In this document: positions 34,446-42,883 of the stretch, piece after piece
Layout of the letters: each line of letters starts with the position of its first letter
Position numbering within the stretch: position 1 is the first letter of the stretch
From: Alphaproteobacteria bacterium
Lineage (GTDB): Bacteria > Pseudomonadota > Alphaproteobacteria > UBA8366
Length of the DNA: 64,000 nt
Assembly: GCA_009377445.1 (NCBI GenBank)
Contig: WHUA01000012.1
Location: 62,001-126,000, forward strand
Reading direction: 5' to 3'
Translations under genes and position numbers: made by a program
The notes under the pieces: generated by a model
Told to the model about the DNA's origin: nothing
Database searches by the model: none
The model's input: only the letters and a program-made list of their open reading frames with translations

Positions 34446-35972
34446 TCAAATCTCTTTTGCGAACAGGGACAGGCCGAGCGACGCGCGGCGGCGGAGCCAC
34501 GGACTCGGACGATAGCGCGGATCGCCGTAGAAGCAAATCAGGGCATTCAGGATCCGCAGGATGTTGGCCGGCCCGAGCACCTCGCCGAAGGTCAGCGGGC
34601 CGTTCGGGTAGTTGAGGCCGAGCACGACGGCCTTGTCGATATCCTCGGGCGAGGCGGTGCCGAACTGGGCGATCTGGCAGCCGATGTTGCAGATCATCGC
34701 GATCACCCGCTGGCCGATGAAGCCGGGGCAGTCGCGGATCACCGTCGCCTTGACGCCGTCCTTGGTCATGAGGCCGTGTGCCGACGCGCGGAATTCCGCC
34801 TGCGTCGCCGGGTTGGTCATGACCGTGCGGCGGGTCTTGAGGCCGACGAGGCTATCGACGCCCAGCGTGCGCGCCGGGTCCAGGCCCTGCGCCAGCGCGG
34901 TCGTGGTGATGTCCTCGCCGACCGGCGTGACCAGGATGAGCGAATCCCGGCCCGGCTTGTCGCCGCGGTCGAGCGGCGCGCCGATGCCTTCGACGATGTC
35001 GGCGAGCGCGCGGAAGCCGTCCTTCTCCACCGGGCTGATCCAGACCGGGCGGCCGTCATAGGCCGGCGGCGCGGCTTCCTCGGGCACGGCCTGCTTGCCG
35101 CCCTCGTAGCTGTAGTAGCCGCGCCCGACCTTGCGGCCGAGCAGCCCTGCTTCGAGCCGCGCCCGCATGACCGAGGACGGGCGGTAGCGCGGCTCCTGGT
35201 AGAACTGGTTGTAGATCAGCTCCGTCGCCGGGTGCGTCACGTCGAGCGCGGTCAGGTCGAGCAGCTCGAACGGCCCCATGCGGAAGCCGGCGCCTTCGCG
35301 CAGGATGCGGTCGATGTCGGCGTAGCCGGCGACGCATTCATGCTGGATGTGCTGGCATTCGATGTTGTAGCCGCGGCCGACCTGGTTGACGAGGAAGCCC
35401 GGCGCGTCCTTGAGCCGGACGGGCTCGCGCGTCATGCGCTTGCCGAGCGTTATCAGCGCATCGCCGACCCAGGGCTCGGTCAGGATGCCCTCGATCACCT
35501 CGACCAGGCGCATCAGCGGCACCGGATTGAAGAAATGGAAACCGGCCACCCGCTGCGGCCGCTTGCAGGCGGACGCGATGGTCGTGACCGACAGCGAGGA
35601 GGTATTGGTGGCGATGATGGCGCCGTCGGCCACAACGGCCTCGAGCTGCGCGAAGATCTTCTTCTTGATCTCCAGGTTCTCGGTTGCCGCCTCGATGACG
35701 ATCTCGCAGGGCGCGAAGCCCTTGACGTCGGTGATGACCTCGATCCGGCCCATCGCCGCGGACACAGCGTCGGCGGTCATCTGCCCCTTCTCCGCCGCGC
35801 GGCCCAGCATCTTGCCGATGAAATCGACCGCTTCCTTCGACTGATCCGCGTTCAGGTCGTAGAGCCGCACCTTGACGCCGCCGGCCGCCGCCACCTGCGC
35901 GATCCCGCGCCCCATGGCGCCCGCGCCGGTAATTCCGATGAGCAGATCCTTCTTGCTGGCGTCGACTGGCAA
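34446..35972 (-). CDS. 3-hydroxyacyl-CoA dehydrogenase (PaaH/PaaC-like)
   Basis: 508 residues, twice the size of a simple 3-hydroxybutyryl-CoA dehydrogenase because the C-terminal domain is duplicated, as in PaaH-type enzymes. N-terminal Rossmann motif ITGAGAMGRGIAQVAAAGG, catalytic His in AGFHFFNPVPLMRLVEVI, and repeated C-terminal pieces (GFLVNQVGRGYNIE; GFIGQRVIAMICNIG). Oxidises 3-hydroxyacyl-CoA with NAD. First gene of the thiolase operon. Confidence 0.9.
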   Translation of the reverse strand: MPVDASKKDLLIGITGAGAMGRGIAQVAAAGGVKVRLYDLNADQSKEAVDFIGKMLGRAAEKGQMTADAVSAAMGRIEVITDVKGFAPCEIVIEAATENLEIKKKIFAQLEAVVADGAIIATNTSSLSVTTIASACKRPQRVAGFHFFNPVPLMRLVEVIEGILTEPWVGDALITLGKRMTREPVRLKDAPGFLVNQVGRGYNIECQHIQHECVAGYADIDRILREGAGFRMGPFELLDLTALDVTHPATELIYNQFYQEPRYRPSSVMRARLEAGLLGRKVGRGYYSYEGGKQAVPEEAAPPAYDGRPVWISPVEKDGFRALADIVEGIGAPLDRGDKPGRDSLILVTPVGEDITTTALAQGLDPARTLGVDSLVGLKTRRTVMTNPATQAEFRASAHGLMTKDGVKATVIRDCPGFIGQRVIAMICNIGCQIAQFGTASPEDIDKAVVLGLNYPNGPLTFGEVLGPANILRILNALICFYGDPRYRPSPWLRRRASLGLSLFAKEI

Positions 35973-36172
35973 AGAATGCCTCCTGTGCGAAATGTCGTTG
36001 GGTTCCGGGCCGCCCGTTGGGTTCCGGGCCGGCCCGGGCGCCGGGATATTGGCCCATCATCTCACCGGGGACAAGCCGGGTCCACCCAGCTTGCCCCCAA
36101 CTTGCCACGGTCCGGGGTTCCGGGAACAATCGCGGCAGGAGCCATCCCATCCATCACCCACGGAGACTGCAC

Positions 36173-36931
36173 ATGGACCTGCAATTGAAGGGGCGCACCT
36201 GCCTGATCACCGGCGCGAGCCAGGGCATCGGCAAGGGCACCGCCCGCATCATGGCGGCCGAAGGCTGCCGCGTCGCCATCCTGGCGCGGCGCAAGGACTT
36301 GCTGGACAAGCTGGCCGACGAGATCGCGGCGACCGGCGCCGCGCGCCCGGCGGTGCTGGCCGAGGACGTGCTGCAGCAGGGCGCGCCGGAGGTCATCCGC
36401 GACAAGGTCTACAAGGCGCTCGGCAACCTCGACATCCTGGTGAACAGCGCGGGCGGCTCGCGGCCGATCCCGTGGGACGCCGGCGACGACGCCTGGTACG
36501 AGGGCATGACGCTGAACTTCGAGATGCTGCGCCGCCTGACCATGGCGTTCATACCGGGGATGCGCGCGCAGAAATACGGCCGCGTCATCAATATCACCGG
36601 GTCGAGCGAGCCGCGCGGCGTCAACGTCGCCAACTCAGCCAAGGCGGCCGTGCACGCCTGGGCCAAGGGCCTGTCCCGCGTTGTGGGCGGCGACGGCGTC
36701 ACCATCAACAGCCTGCCGCCGGGGCGCATCAACAGCGAGCAGATCCTGACCAAGGTGCATCCCGACCCGAAGGAGCGCGAGGCCTTCGCCAAGGCGAACA
36801 TCCCCGCCGGCTATTTCGGCGAGCCCGAAGACATGGGCAACCTCATCACCTTCCTCGCCTCGCCGCTGGCGCGCTATATCACCGGCGAGGTGATCCATGT
36901 CGACGGGGGGATGAAGAAGTTCGCGTTCTGA
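36173..36931 (+). CDS. SDR family protein without the catalytic tyrosine
   Basis: 252 residues from ATG 36173. Rossmann TGASQGIGKGTA, NSAGG in place of NNAG, and C-terminal HVDGGMKKFAF. The active site reads NITGSSEPRGVNVANSAKAA: Ser and Lys are kept, but the residue four before Lys is Ala, not Tyr. A divergent SDR group with this replacement exists, so it is probably a conserved trait with altered chemistry, or a binding function. Confidence 0.83.
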   Translation: MDLQLKGRTCLITGASQGIGKGTARIMAAEGCRVAILARRKDLLDKLADEIAATGAARPAVLAEDVLQQGAPEVIRDKVYKALGNLDILVNSAGGSRPIPWDAGDDAWYEGMTLNFEMLRRLTMAFIPGMRAQKYGRVINITGSSEPRGVNVANSAKAAVHAWAKGLSRVVGGDGVTINSLPPGRINSEQILTKVHPDPKEREAFAKANIPAGYFGEPEDMGNLITFLASPLARYITGEVIHVDGGMKKFAF

Positions 36932-36948
36932 GGCAGAGAGGTGCGATA

Positions 36949-37095
36949 GGACCCTCTCCGCCGGCGGGGCGGAGAGGGTGGCGCGCGAAGCGCGGCGGGT
37001 GAGGTGGGGCGCCGCGAGCCGCTCCACATATATCGTGCCGGCTCGATGCCCCCCACCTCACCCTGCCCTCTCCGCCCCGAGGGGCGGAGAGGGTT
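36949..37095. repeat. Dispersed GC-hairpin repeat, family C copy 4
   Basis: Two hairpins (CCCTCTCCGCC.../...GGCGGAGAGGG at both ends) around GGTGAGGTGGGGC and CCCCCACCTCACC, themselves complementary. A long two-ended palindrome between convergent genes. Confidence 0.8.
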
Positions 37096-37123
37096 CTTTC
37101 CGGGCAGATTGGATAAGGCCGGC

Positions 37124-37903
37124 CTACGCCGCCTCGTCGTCCCAGGCCTTCTTCGGGATCGGCAATCCCTCGAAGTCCTTGTCGGTCAGCGGGCGGTCCG
37201 GCTTGATGCCGTTGTCTTCCTCCAGCAGCAGCATGAGCTGGCGCGTATGCTGCGCCGGATGCCAGGTATGGCGCTCCAGCACGTTGTGGAGCGGCTGGCG
37301 CCCGTAGTAGCTGTCGACTTCGCCCTCGCAGTCCTTGTCTTCGAACTTGTCCCACCAGGCATGCAGCCGGCGTTGCGTCCGCTTGCCGTACTCCACGAGA
37401 TCCTTCGTCGTGCGGATCTCGGGCGGCGGCGGCGGGTTCAGCAGGTCGCGCGTCAGGTAGACTTTGTCTTCGACCACTTCCATGAAGGCTTCTTCGAGCC
37501 GGAAGATGTGGTAGCAGAGGTTGCGGATCGGCCGCTGCCGGTTCCGCATGTTCTTGTCGAGCTGCTCTTCCGGGATCTGCGCGATGTAGCGCTGCGCCGC
37601 GGACATGATCATGTCGAGCTTGTCGATCAACTGCTGCGGCGACAGCTTCGGTTTGGTGTCGTAGGGGACTTCGAGGAACGCGGCCAGATCCTTGAGCATC
37701 TGGGCGAACACGTACTTCTTGCCGCGCGAAACCACCGGCACCGACCGGGCGCCGAGCGCACGCAGCTCCTTCAGGCCATTCGGATCGGCCTGAACGTCAA
37801 CGGAAACGAACGGTATATTGTGAGACGAAAGAAACTCTTTCGCACGAAGGCAGCTGGTTCACCCAGGGTGCCAGAAAACCTTGTACGGTACGCCGTCTAC
37901 CAT
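37124..37903 (-). CDS. Candidate selenoprotein: glutaredoxin-like domain fused to DinB-like domain, in-frame UGA at codon 15
   Basis: 259 residues if UGA is read as Sec. The ATG at 37903 has AAAGGAG 9 bases upstream. Translation gives YKVFWHPG, then TGA (37861-37859), then TSCLRAKEFLSSHNIPFVSV and LGARSVPVVSRGKK, a clear glutaredoxin-like fold: the TGA replaces the first Cys of CxxC (U-T-S-C) and the cis-Pro loop SVPVV follows. Residues about 75-259 are DinB-like with RNLCYHIFRLEEAF and RHTWHPAQHTRQL metal-site histidines. A 7-bp hairpin 16 bases past the UGA fits a bacterial SECIS. A standard caller would start at GTG 37741 and lose the redox domain. A nonsense mutation is the alternative. 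Confidence 0.8.
37826..37842 (-). promoter_or_regulatory. Candidate bacterial SECIS hairpin
   Basis: On the mRNA strand CGAAAGA pairs perfectly with TCTTTCG around the loop GTT. The loop starts 24 bases after the UGA and has G as its first base. Known bSECIS rules ask for about 16-37 bases and a G among the first two loop positions, which it meets. The hairpin is inside the coding frame. Confidence 0.7.
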
Positions 37904-38182
37904 GTCGGGGATCTCCTTTGGCCGGCACACTATCGCCAAGCCGCACTATTGGATAGGGCTGTCACCGTAAAAATACGCCATTCCCGGCACGTCCGCCAGC
38001 CGGCGTGACCCTGTTGCGACGCCAGCGCATTGGCAGCGCCTGTCTCCGATGCCTAGAATTGAGTTCGAGAAAATAGCTGCAATTCCCGGTCATTTTTTCA
38101 TCTGGAAAGCCGATGGGTCGCGTCGGTTGCGGCAATCGTATATCCGCCCCGCATCCACCCCAATCATGCTAAGCTGAAAACC

Positions 38183-38836
38183 ATGCGTCCCCTACGCCGC
38201 ATCCTCTCCGCCATCGCGGTTTCCCTGAGCCTCGGGTTAACCGTTTCGCCCGCCTTGGCCGCGACCGAGCCTACGAATCCGCCGGCCGAGGCAGGCTCGC
38301 TGCAGGGCAAGTTCCTGGTCGCCAATCCGGCCCTCCCCGACCCGCGCTTCGCGCATGCGGTCATCCTGATGGTCAAGCACGACGCGACGGGCGCCTTCGG
38401 CCTGGTCATCAACCGGCCGGTCGGCATCGCCGAGGTGACGCCGGATGAAGCGGGGACGGAAGGCAACGGCAAGGGGACACCGCCGGCACAACGGGAGCCG
38501 CTACGCCTTCCCGCCTTCCTCGGCGGGCCGGTCGAGCCCGGCAAAGGCTTCATCATCCACACGCCGGAATACAAGGCCGACGATACGGTCGCCGTGACCG
38601 CCCGCGTCGCCGTCACGGCCAGCGTGCAGATCCTGACCGATATGGCCTCGGGCAAGGGGCCGAAGCGGACGCTCTACGTGGTCGGCTATTCGGGTTGGAA
38701 GGCGGGCCAGCTCGAAGAGGAGATGCGCCGCAATAGCTGGTTCGAGGCGCCGGTCGACGCCGGGCTGATCTTCGGCGGCGAGGATACCGACGCCGTCTGG
38801 GAGCAGGCGATGGAGATGCGGCTGCGCGGGATATGA
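38183..38836 (+). CDS. YqgE/AlgH family protein with a signal peptide
   Basis: 217 residues. The YqgE (DUF179) fold is shown by LQGKFLVANPALPDPRFAHA, LMVKHDATGAFGLVINRP, FLGGPVEPGKGFIIHT and YVVGYSGWKAGQLEEEM. Unlike common YqgE proteins, which are cytosolic, this one starts with a clear signal sequence, MRPLRRILSAIAVSLSLGLT then VSPALA, so it should be periplasmic. The family has no established biochemical function. The 279 bp before it hold no gene. Confidence 0.87.
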   Translation: MRPLRRILSAIAVSLSLGLTVSPALAATEPTNPPAEAGSLQGKFLVANPALPDPRFAHAVILMVKHDATGAFGLVINRPVGIAEVTPDEAGTEGNGKGTPPAQREPLRLPAFLGGPVEPGKGFIIHTPEYKADDTVAVTARVAVTASVQILTDMASGKGPKRTLYVVGYSGWKAGQLEEEMRRNSWFEAPVDAGLIFGGEDTDAVWEQAMEMRLRGI

Positions 38837-38939
38837 CGTCGCGGTAGGACAGGCCGATATTGATTTAGAACAATCGCAATGCCGCCGTCCGTCCGCTAGA
38901 GTTCCAAGTACGAAACGACCAAACTGTAAGGCCCGAATC

Positions 38940-39371
38940 GTGAGCAACGACGACCCCTTCGACTGGCGCCCCCTGCGGGACACGCCGGGCTTCGTCGCCG
39001 AGATGCCGCACACGGTCGCCTTCCTGCTGACGGACCAGACCTACAGCGGCCGCACCGTGGTCTGGCTGAAGGAGCATTTCGACGACCCGGCCGACGTGCC
39101 GAGGGAGCTCCGCACATTGCTCATGGACGAGGTGATGTACGTCGCCGAGGCGATCCGCCGCACGCTCCGCCCGGACCGGCTCAACTACACCTGCTTCGGC
39201 AACGCCGTGCCGCATGTCCACTGGCACATCATCCCGCGCCGCAAGGACGACCCCGACTGGGGCAAGGCGCCCTGGCGGGAGAACGAGCGAACGGGCGTTC
39301 CCGACGCCGAGATCGCCGCCCTCGCCGCCCGCATCCGCAAGGAGCTCGAGCCGCAGCTCACCGAGGATTAG
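38940..39371 (+). CDS. HIT family (histidine triad) hydrolase
   Basis: 143 residues from GTG 38940. The triad PHVHWHIIPR has the HxHxH order. The rest (TVVWLKEHFDDPADVPRELR, NYTCFGNAVPHVH) follows HIT nucleotide hydrolases that cleave AMP-lysine or dinucleoside polyphosphates. It stands 103 bp downstream of the YqgE-like gene on the same strand. A family A repeat follows. Confidence 0.88.
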   Translation: MSNDDPFDWRPLRDTPGFVAEMPHTVAFLLTDQTYSGRTVVWLKEHFDDPADVPRELRTLLMDEVMYVAEAIRRTLRPDRLNYTCFGNAVPHVHWHIIPRRKDDPDWGKAPWRENERTGVPDAEIAALAARIRKELEPQLTED

Positions 39372-39384
39372 GGGATAGACCCGT

Positions 39385-39474
39385 CCGTGGACTCCCCGGA
39401 CAAGCCGGGGAGTGACGATTTTATTTTAAATCAAATACTTACGTCATGCCACGGCTTGTCCGTGGCATCCATGG
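39385..39474. repeat. Dispersed palindromic repeat, family A copy 4
   Basis: Left hairpin ACTCCCCGG/CCGGGGAGT around ACAAG, AT-rich core, right hairpin ATGCCACGG/CCGTGGCAT around CTTGT: the left and right arm types are in reverse order compared with copy 1. Confidence 0.87.
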
Positions 39475-39562
39475 CCGGACCGTCGCGGGTCTGGCCACTT
39501 CCGCGCATCGCGTGAAATCGACTACCTTGAGCCAGTCCGGATATCGGGGGAGTACCGTTTGC

Positions 39563-40912
39563 ATGGCCGCCAGCAGATCCGAGGCCAAGAACCGTCGCCT
39601 CTTGCGCCAGCTCTGGAGCCAGATCCTGTTCATCGCGCCGGCGATCCTCATCCTCGGCGCCGGCTTCTTCCTCGCCTATCAGTTCGTCCGGCCGGCGCCG
39701 CCGTCGCGCGTCGTCATGGCGACCGGCGCCGAGGACGGCGCCTATCACGCCTACGGCAAGATCTACGCCGAGCGCTTCCGCAAGGAAGGGTTCGAGCTGG
39801 TCCTGAAGACCACCGCGGGATCGGTGGAGAACCTGGCGCTGCTCAAGGACGAGAAGGCCGGCGTGCCGGTGGCGTTCCTGCAAGGCGGCATCGGCCGTCC
39901 CGAGGACAGCCCGGGGCTCGCCTCGCTCGGCAGCCTCTACTTCGAGCCGATGTGGGTCTTCGTCCGCGCCGCCACGCCGCCGCGGCGCCTGACCGAGCTC
40001 AAGGGCAAGCGCGTCTCCATCGGCCCCGAGGGCAGCGGCAACCGGGCCGTCGCCCTACCGTTGCTCGAGGCCAACGGGATCACGGCGGAGACGGCGCAGC
40101 TTCTCGACCTCGGCATCTCGGATTCGGTGAAGGCGCTGGAGAGCGGCGCGATCGACGCCGCGATCATCGTCGGCGCGGCGACGTCGCGCACGGTCAGGAC
40201 CGTGCTCGGCATGCCGGGCGTCCTGCCGATGAGCTTCGAGCACGCGGATGCCTACGTGCGGCGCTATCACTACCTGTCGAAGGTGACTTTGCCGATGGGC
40301 ACGGTGGACCTGGCGAAGAACCTGCCCAGGGAAGACGTCGTGCTGCTCGCGCCCACCGCGGCGGTCGTCGTGTCGCCGGAAATGCATCCCGCCCTGATCG
40401 ACCTGATGCTGCTGACCATGAAGGACACGCACGGCGCGGGCGGATACCTGGAGTCGCCCGGCGAGTTTCCTTCGGCCCGCTACGTGACCTACCCGCTGGA
40501 GCCGGCGGCGCAGCGCTTCTACGAGCGCGGGCCGCCCTTCCTGCAGCGCTACCTGCCCTTCACCGTGGCGAACCTCGTCGACCGGCTGAAGGTCATGATC
40601 CTGCCGCTGCTGACCCTGCTGTACCCGCTCTTCAAGATCCTGCCGCCGATCTACAACTGGCGCATGACGTCGCGGGTGAACCGCTGGTACAAGGAGCTGG
40701 CGGCGCTCGACGACCAGCTCACGGCGCATTCGGTTTCGCGCAAGGAAGCGCACGAGCGGCTCGACGCGATCGAGCACTCGGTCGAGCAGGTCTCGGTGCC
40801 GGCGGGTTTCGCCTCCAGCGCCTACACGCTGCGCACGCATATCGACTACCTGCGCCGCAAGGTCGACGGCAGGGCGAAGGACGAGGACGCGCCGTTGGCG
40901 GCCGCCAACTAG
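39563..40912 (+). CDS. TAXI-family TRAP-type solute-binding protein, membrane anchored
   Basis: 449 residues from ATG 39563. An N-terminal membrane helix (ILFIAPAILILGAGFFLAYQ) anchors a TAXI-type periplasmic-binding domain (MATGAEDGAYHAYGKIYAER, FLQGGIGRPED, LKGKRVSIGPEGSGNRAVAL). A second hydrophobic stretch (KVMILPLLTLLYPLFKILPP) and a coiled tail (about 390-440) follow. Most TAXI proteins are secreted and serve a TRAP permease, but no permease gene is nearby. A sensory or lipoprotein-like role tied to the membrane is possible. Confidence 0.85.
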   Translation: MAASRSEAKNRRLLRQLWSQILFIAPAILILGAGFFLAYQFVRPAPPSRVVMATGAEDGAYHAYGKIYAERFRKEGFELVLKTTAGSVENLALLKDEKAGVPVAFLQGGIGRPEDSPGLASLGSLYFEPMWVFVRAATPPRRLTELKGKRVSIGPEGSGNRAVALPLLEANGITAETAQLLDLGISDSVKALESGAIDAAIIVGAATSRTVRTVLGMPGVLPMSFEHADAYVRRYHYLSKVTLPMGTVDLAKNLPREDVVLLAPTAAVVVSPEMHPALIDLMLLTMKDTHGAGGYLESPGEFPSARYVTYPLEPAAQRFYERGPPFLQRYLPFTVANLVDRLKVMILPLLTLLYPLFKILPPIYNWRMTSRVNRWYKELAALDDQLTAHSVSRKEAHERLDAIEHSVEQVSVPAGFASSAYTLRTHIDYLRRKVDGRAKDEDAPLAAAN

Positions 40913-40957
40913 AGCAACCTGCGTCCTATCGGACGCAGATAAGTTGCTCTAGCTTTT
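40911..40957 (+). terminator. Imperfect long hairpin with T-run after the TAXI gene
   Basis: AGAGCAAC...GTTGCTCT outer arms and CTGCGTCC/GGACGCAG inner arms, followed by AGCTTTT. Probably terminates the TAXI transcript. Confidence 0.6.
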
Positions 40958-40960
40958 AAA

Positions 40961-41014
40961 CTAGATCAATTTTTCTGCAATCAGGTGATTCCACCTGATT
41001 GCAGATTGATCTAG
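40961..41014. repeat. 54-bp intergenic palindrome
   Basis: CTAGATCAAT at the left pairs with ATTGATCTAG at the right; inside, TGCAATCAGGTG pairs with CACCTGATTGCA around ATTC. Placed between convergent TAXI and speD genes, so a bidirectional terminator or a dispersed palindrome unlike families A to C. Confidence 0.7.
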
Positions 41015-41054
41015 GCGGCCGCCAATTCCGATCCGGCGAGTAAAGGTATTTCCG

Positions 41055-41546
41055 TCAGACGACCGAAAGCTCGGGCTCGGGACCGCATTCCACGATGCCG
41101 CGGCGGTGCTCGACGACTTCGAGCCGCTCCGGCTTGAACGCCCGGCGCAGCTCCGCCATCGCCACATGCGGCACCGCATCGCCGCACATGAACACGTCGA
41201 ACGCCGCGTAGCCGCACTCCGGCCAAGTGTGGACGCTGATATGCGACTCCGCCAGCACAGCGACGCCGGAGATGCCCCCGTTCGGCGTGAAGCGGTGCAG
41301 GTGGATATGCAGCAGGGTCGCCTTCGCCGCCTTCACGATGCGCCGAAGCGCCTTCTCGATGAGGTCCTGGTCGTCGAGCCTGTGGCCGCCCCACAGGTCG
41401 AGAATGAGATGCGTGCCGGCAAAACGAACGCCGTCCCGGACCACGAAATGATCCTTGCCGCCGTCGATCGCCTGCAAAGTCGGCTCGATCCGCTCCGCGT
41501 CCACCGCCGGCTCGACCCAGCGGCTTTCCAGCACCTGCTGCTTCAT
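41055..41546 (-). CDS. speD: S-adenosylmethionine decarboxylase proenzyme
   Basis: 163 residues from ATG 41546 (alternative 41552). It makes decarboxylated SAM for spermidine synthesis. The self-cleavage site is visible as LAESHISVHTWPE, where the Ser after Glu becomes the pyruvoyl group; a conserved Cys follows in AAFDVFMCGD. Also GTHLILDLWGG. No spermidine synthase gene is nearby. Its upstream region holds two identical-armed palindromes and faces an XRE regulator gene, suggesting control by that regulator. Confidence 0.92.
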   Translation of the reverse strand: MKQQVLESRWVEPAVDAERIEPTLQAIDGGKDHFVVRDGVRFAGTHLILDLWGGHRLDDQDLIEKALRRIVKAAKATLLHIHLHRFTPNGGISGVAVLAESHISVHTWPECGYAAFDVFMCGDAVPHVAMAELRRAFKPERLEVVEHRRGIVECGPEPELSVV

Positions 41547-41596
41547 TGGCATTTCCCCGCAAAAAGGCGCCGGCACACGCCGACGCGCCCCCAAAA

Positions 41597-41664
41597 GCGC
41601 ACTCTGTGCGCACCCCAATACGGCAATGCTGGACACTTTGCAAGAAAAAGCGCACTGTGTGCGC
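41597..41664. promoter_or_regulatory. Twin palindromes GCGCAC-N3-GTGCGC between speD and the XRE gene
   Basis: Copies at 41597-41611 (centre TCT) and 41650-41664 (centre TGT) have identical 6-bp arms and both follow an A-run. Centres are 53 bp apart, about five helical turns, so dimers bound at each could touch on the same face. Likely operator of the divergent genes. Confidence 0.7.
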
Positions 41665-41705
41665 ATGGAAACCAGAGGACGCCCCCGCACTGCTGGCGTT
41701 ATTTA

Positions 41706-41954
41706 ATGGCCATGAAGCCTGCGGATTTCAAGAGGTGGCGTAAGGGCCTGGGCCTCTCCCAGAAAGAGGCGGCGGAAATGCTGGGCCTCAAGCGCCGCAT
41801 GGTGCAGTACTACGAGAAGGGCCAGCGCGACGGCAAGAAGGTCGGCGTGCCCAAAATCGTGCGACTCGCCTGCTACGCCCTGGCCGACGGCGTCGCCGAT
41901 TACGGCGGCCCGCCGAAGCCGAAGCGGGCGGCGAAGCCCGAGAAACGGGTCTAG
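41706..41954 (+). CDS. XRE-family helix-turn-helix regulator
   Basis: 82 residues from ATG 41706 (alternative 41712). A single HTH_3-type domain: DFKRWRKGLGLSQKEAAEML, then GLKRRMVQYYEKGQRDGKKV. The tail is basic (PPKPKRAAKPEKRV). Divergent from speD with the twin palindromes in between, so it is a candidate regulator of itself and of speD. It ends 6 bp from the convergent phosphatase gene. Confidence 0.85.
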   Translation: MAMKPADFKRWRKGLGLSQKEAAEMLGLKRRMVQYYEKGQRDGKKVGVPKIVRLACYALADGVADYGGPPKPKRAAKPEKRV

Positions 41955-41960
41955 GCGCCC

Positions 41961-42542
41961 TCACAGCTCCTCCATCGTCCAGGCCCAGCCCTCCTGCCCG
42001 GGCGGCCGGACAAGCACCGGACAGCAGTTCCGGACCTCCCATTCGTGGCTGCGGAGCGCGTGTTCCTGGATCGCCCGGAAGATGCCGCCATGCGCCACGA
42101 CCAAGGGGTAGGCATCGCGCCGGGCCCATCCCTCCAGCACATGGTTAAGGCCGGCGATGGCGCGGGCGTAGAAGGCGTCGCGCGTCTCCGCCCCTTCCGG
42201 CACGACGCCCTTGTACCAATCACCGAGCCCGGCTTCGTAGGTCTTCCCCTCGAGCACGCCGAGCCGCGCCTCCATCAGGTCGTCATGGAAGGCGATGGGC
42301 AAACCGAGCGCCGTATTGACGATCTCCGCCGTCCGCCGCGCCCGCTGCAGCGGGCTCGCGAAGACCGCGCCGACCGGCTGGCCGGCGATCCGCGACGCGG
42401 CCTCGTGCGCCTGCGCCAGCCCCAGCTCGCTCAGCGGCACGTCGCTCTGCCCCTGCACCCGCCGCGCCGCGTTCCAGGTCGATTCGCCATGCCGCACGAA
42501 GAAGAACGGCACGGGGTGGAGAGAAAGCGCGCGTGGAGGCAT
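41961..42542 (-). CDS. Histidine phosphatase family (phosphoglycerate mutase-like)
   Basis: 193 residues from ATG 42542. Phospho-acceptor motif FFVRHGESTWN (RHG), second Arg in ASPLQRARRTAE, Glu in EARLGVLEG and the C-terminal His in VVAHGGIFRAI. Acts on small phosphorylated metabolites; substrate unknown. Starts 15 bp after the MazF gene on the same strand and may be transcribed with it. The end converges closely with the XRE gene. Confidence 0.88.
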   Translation of the reverse strand: MPPRALSLHPVPFFFVRHGESTWNAARRVQGQSDVPLSELGLAQAHEAASRIAGQPVGAVFASPLQRARRTAEIVNTALGLPIAFHDDLMEARLGVLEGKTYEAGLGDWYKGVVPEGAETRDAFYARAIAGLNHVLEGWARRDAYPLVVAHGGIFRAIQEHALRSHEWEVRNCCPVLVRPPGQEGWAWTMEEL

Positions 42543-42556
42543 TCGGTTGGCCGCGA

Positions 42557-42883
42557 TCAATAAGCAAAGGTTTCCGTCAGGACCGCGCACAGCTTTCGAG
42601 CGGTCGTTTCGGAGACGCGGCCGAGCCGGCGGACGATGCGGTTACCGTCGATGGTGCGGATCTGATCCGCCGCGATCTGGCCGCTCTTGCCCTGAAATCT
42701 AAGACCGACACGTGTCGGATAGGGCTTCGACGCGGTGGTCATCGGCGCGACGATGACGGTCCGGAGGTAGCGGTTCATCTCGTCCGGCGAAACCACGACG
42801 CAGGGCCTCGTCTTCCGGATCTCCGTGGCGCGCGTCGGATCGAGCGACACAAGACATATGTCGAAGCGGCGAACGTCGCTCAC
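42557..42883 (-). CDS. mazF: MazF/PemK family endoribonuclease toxin
   Basis: 108 residues from GTG 42883, chosen because it forms a GTGA overlap with the antitoxin stop (a GTG at 42892 would add three codons). MazF fold: RRFDICLVSLDPTRATEIRK, RPCVVVSPDEMN (conserved PCVVVSP), TVIVAPMTT, and the catalytic Arg and Ser/Thr region. Cuts mRNA at short sequences and arrests growth. Antitoxin gene is directly upstream. Confidence 0.9.
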   Translation of the reverse strand: MSDVRRFDICLVSLDPTRATEIRKTRPCVVVSPDEMNRYLRTVIVAPMTTASKPYPTRVGLRFQGKSGQIAADQIRTIDGNRIVRRLGRVSETTARKLCAVLTETFAY

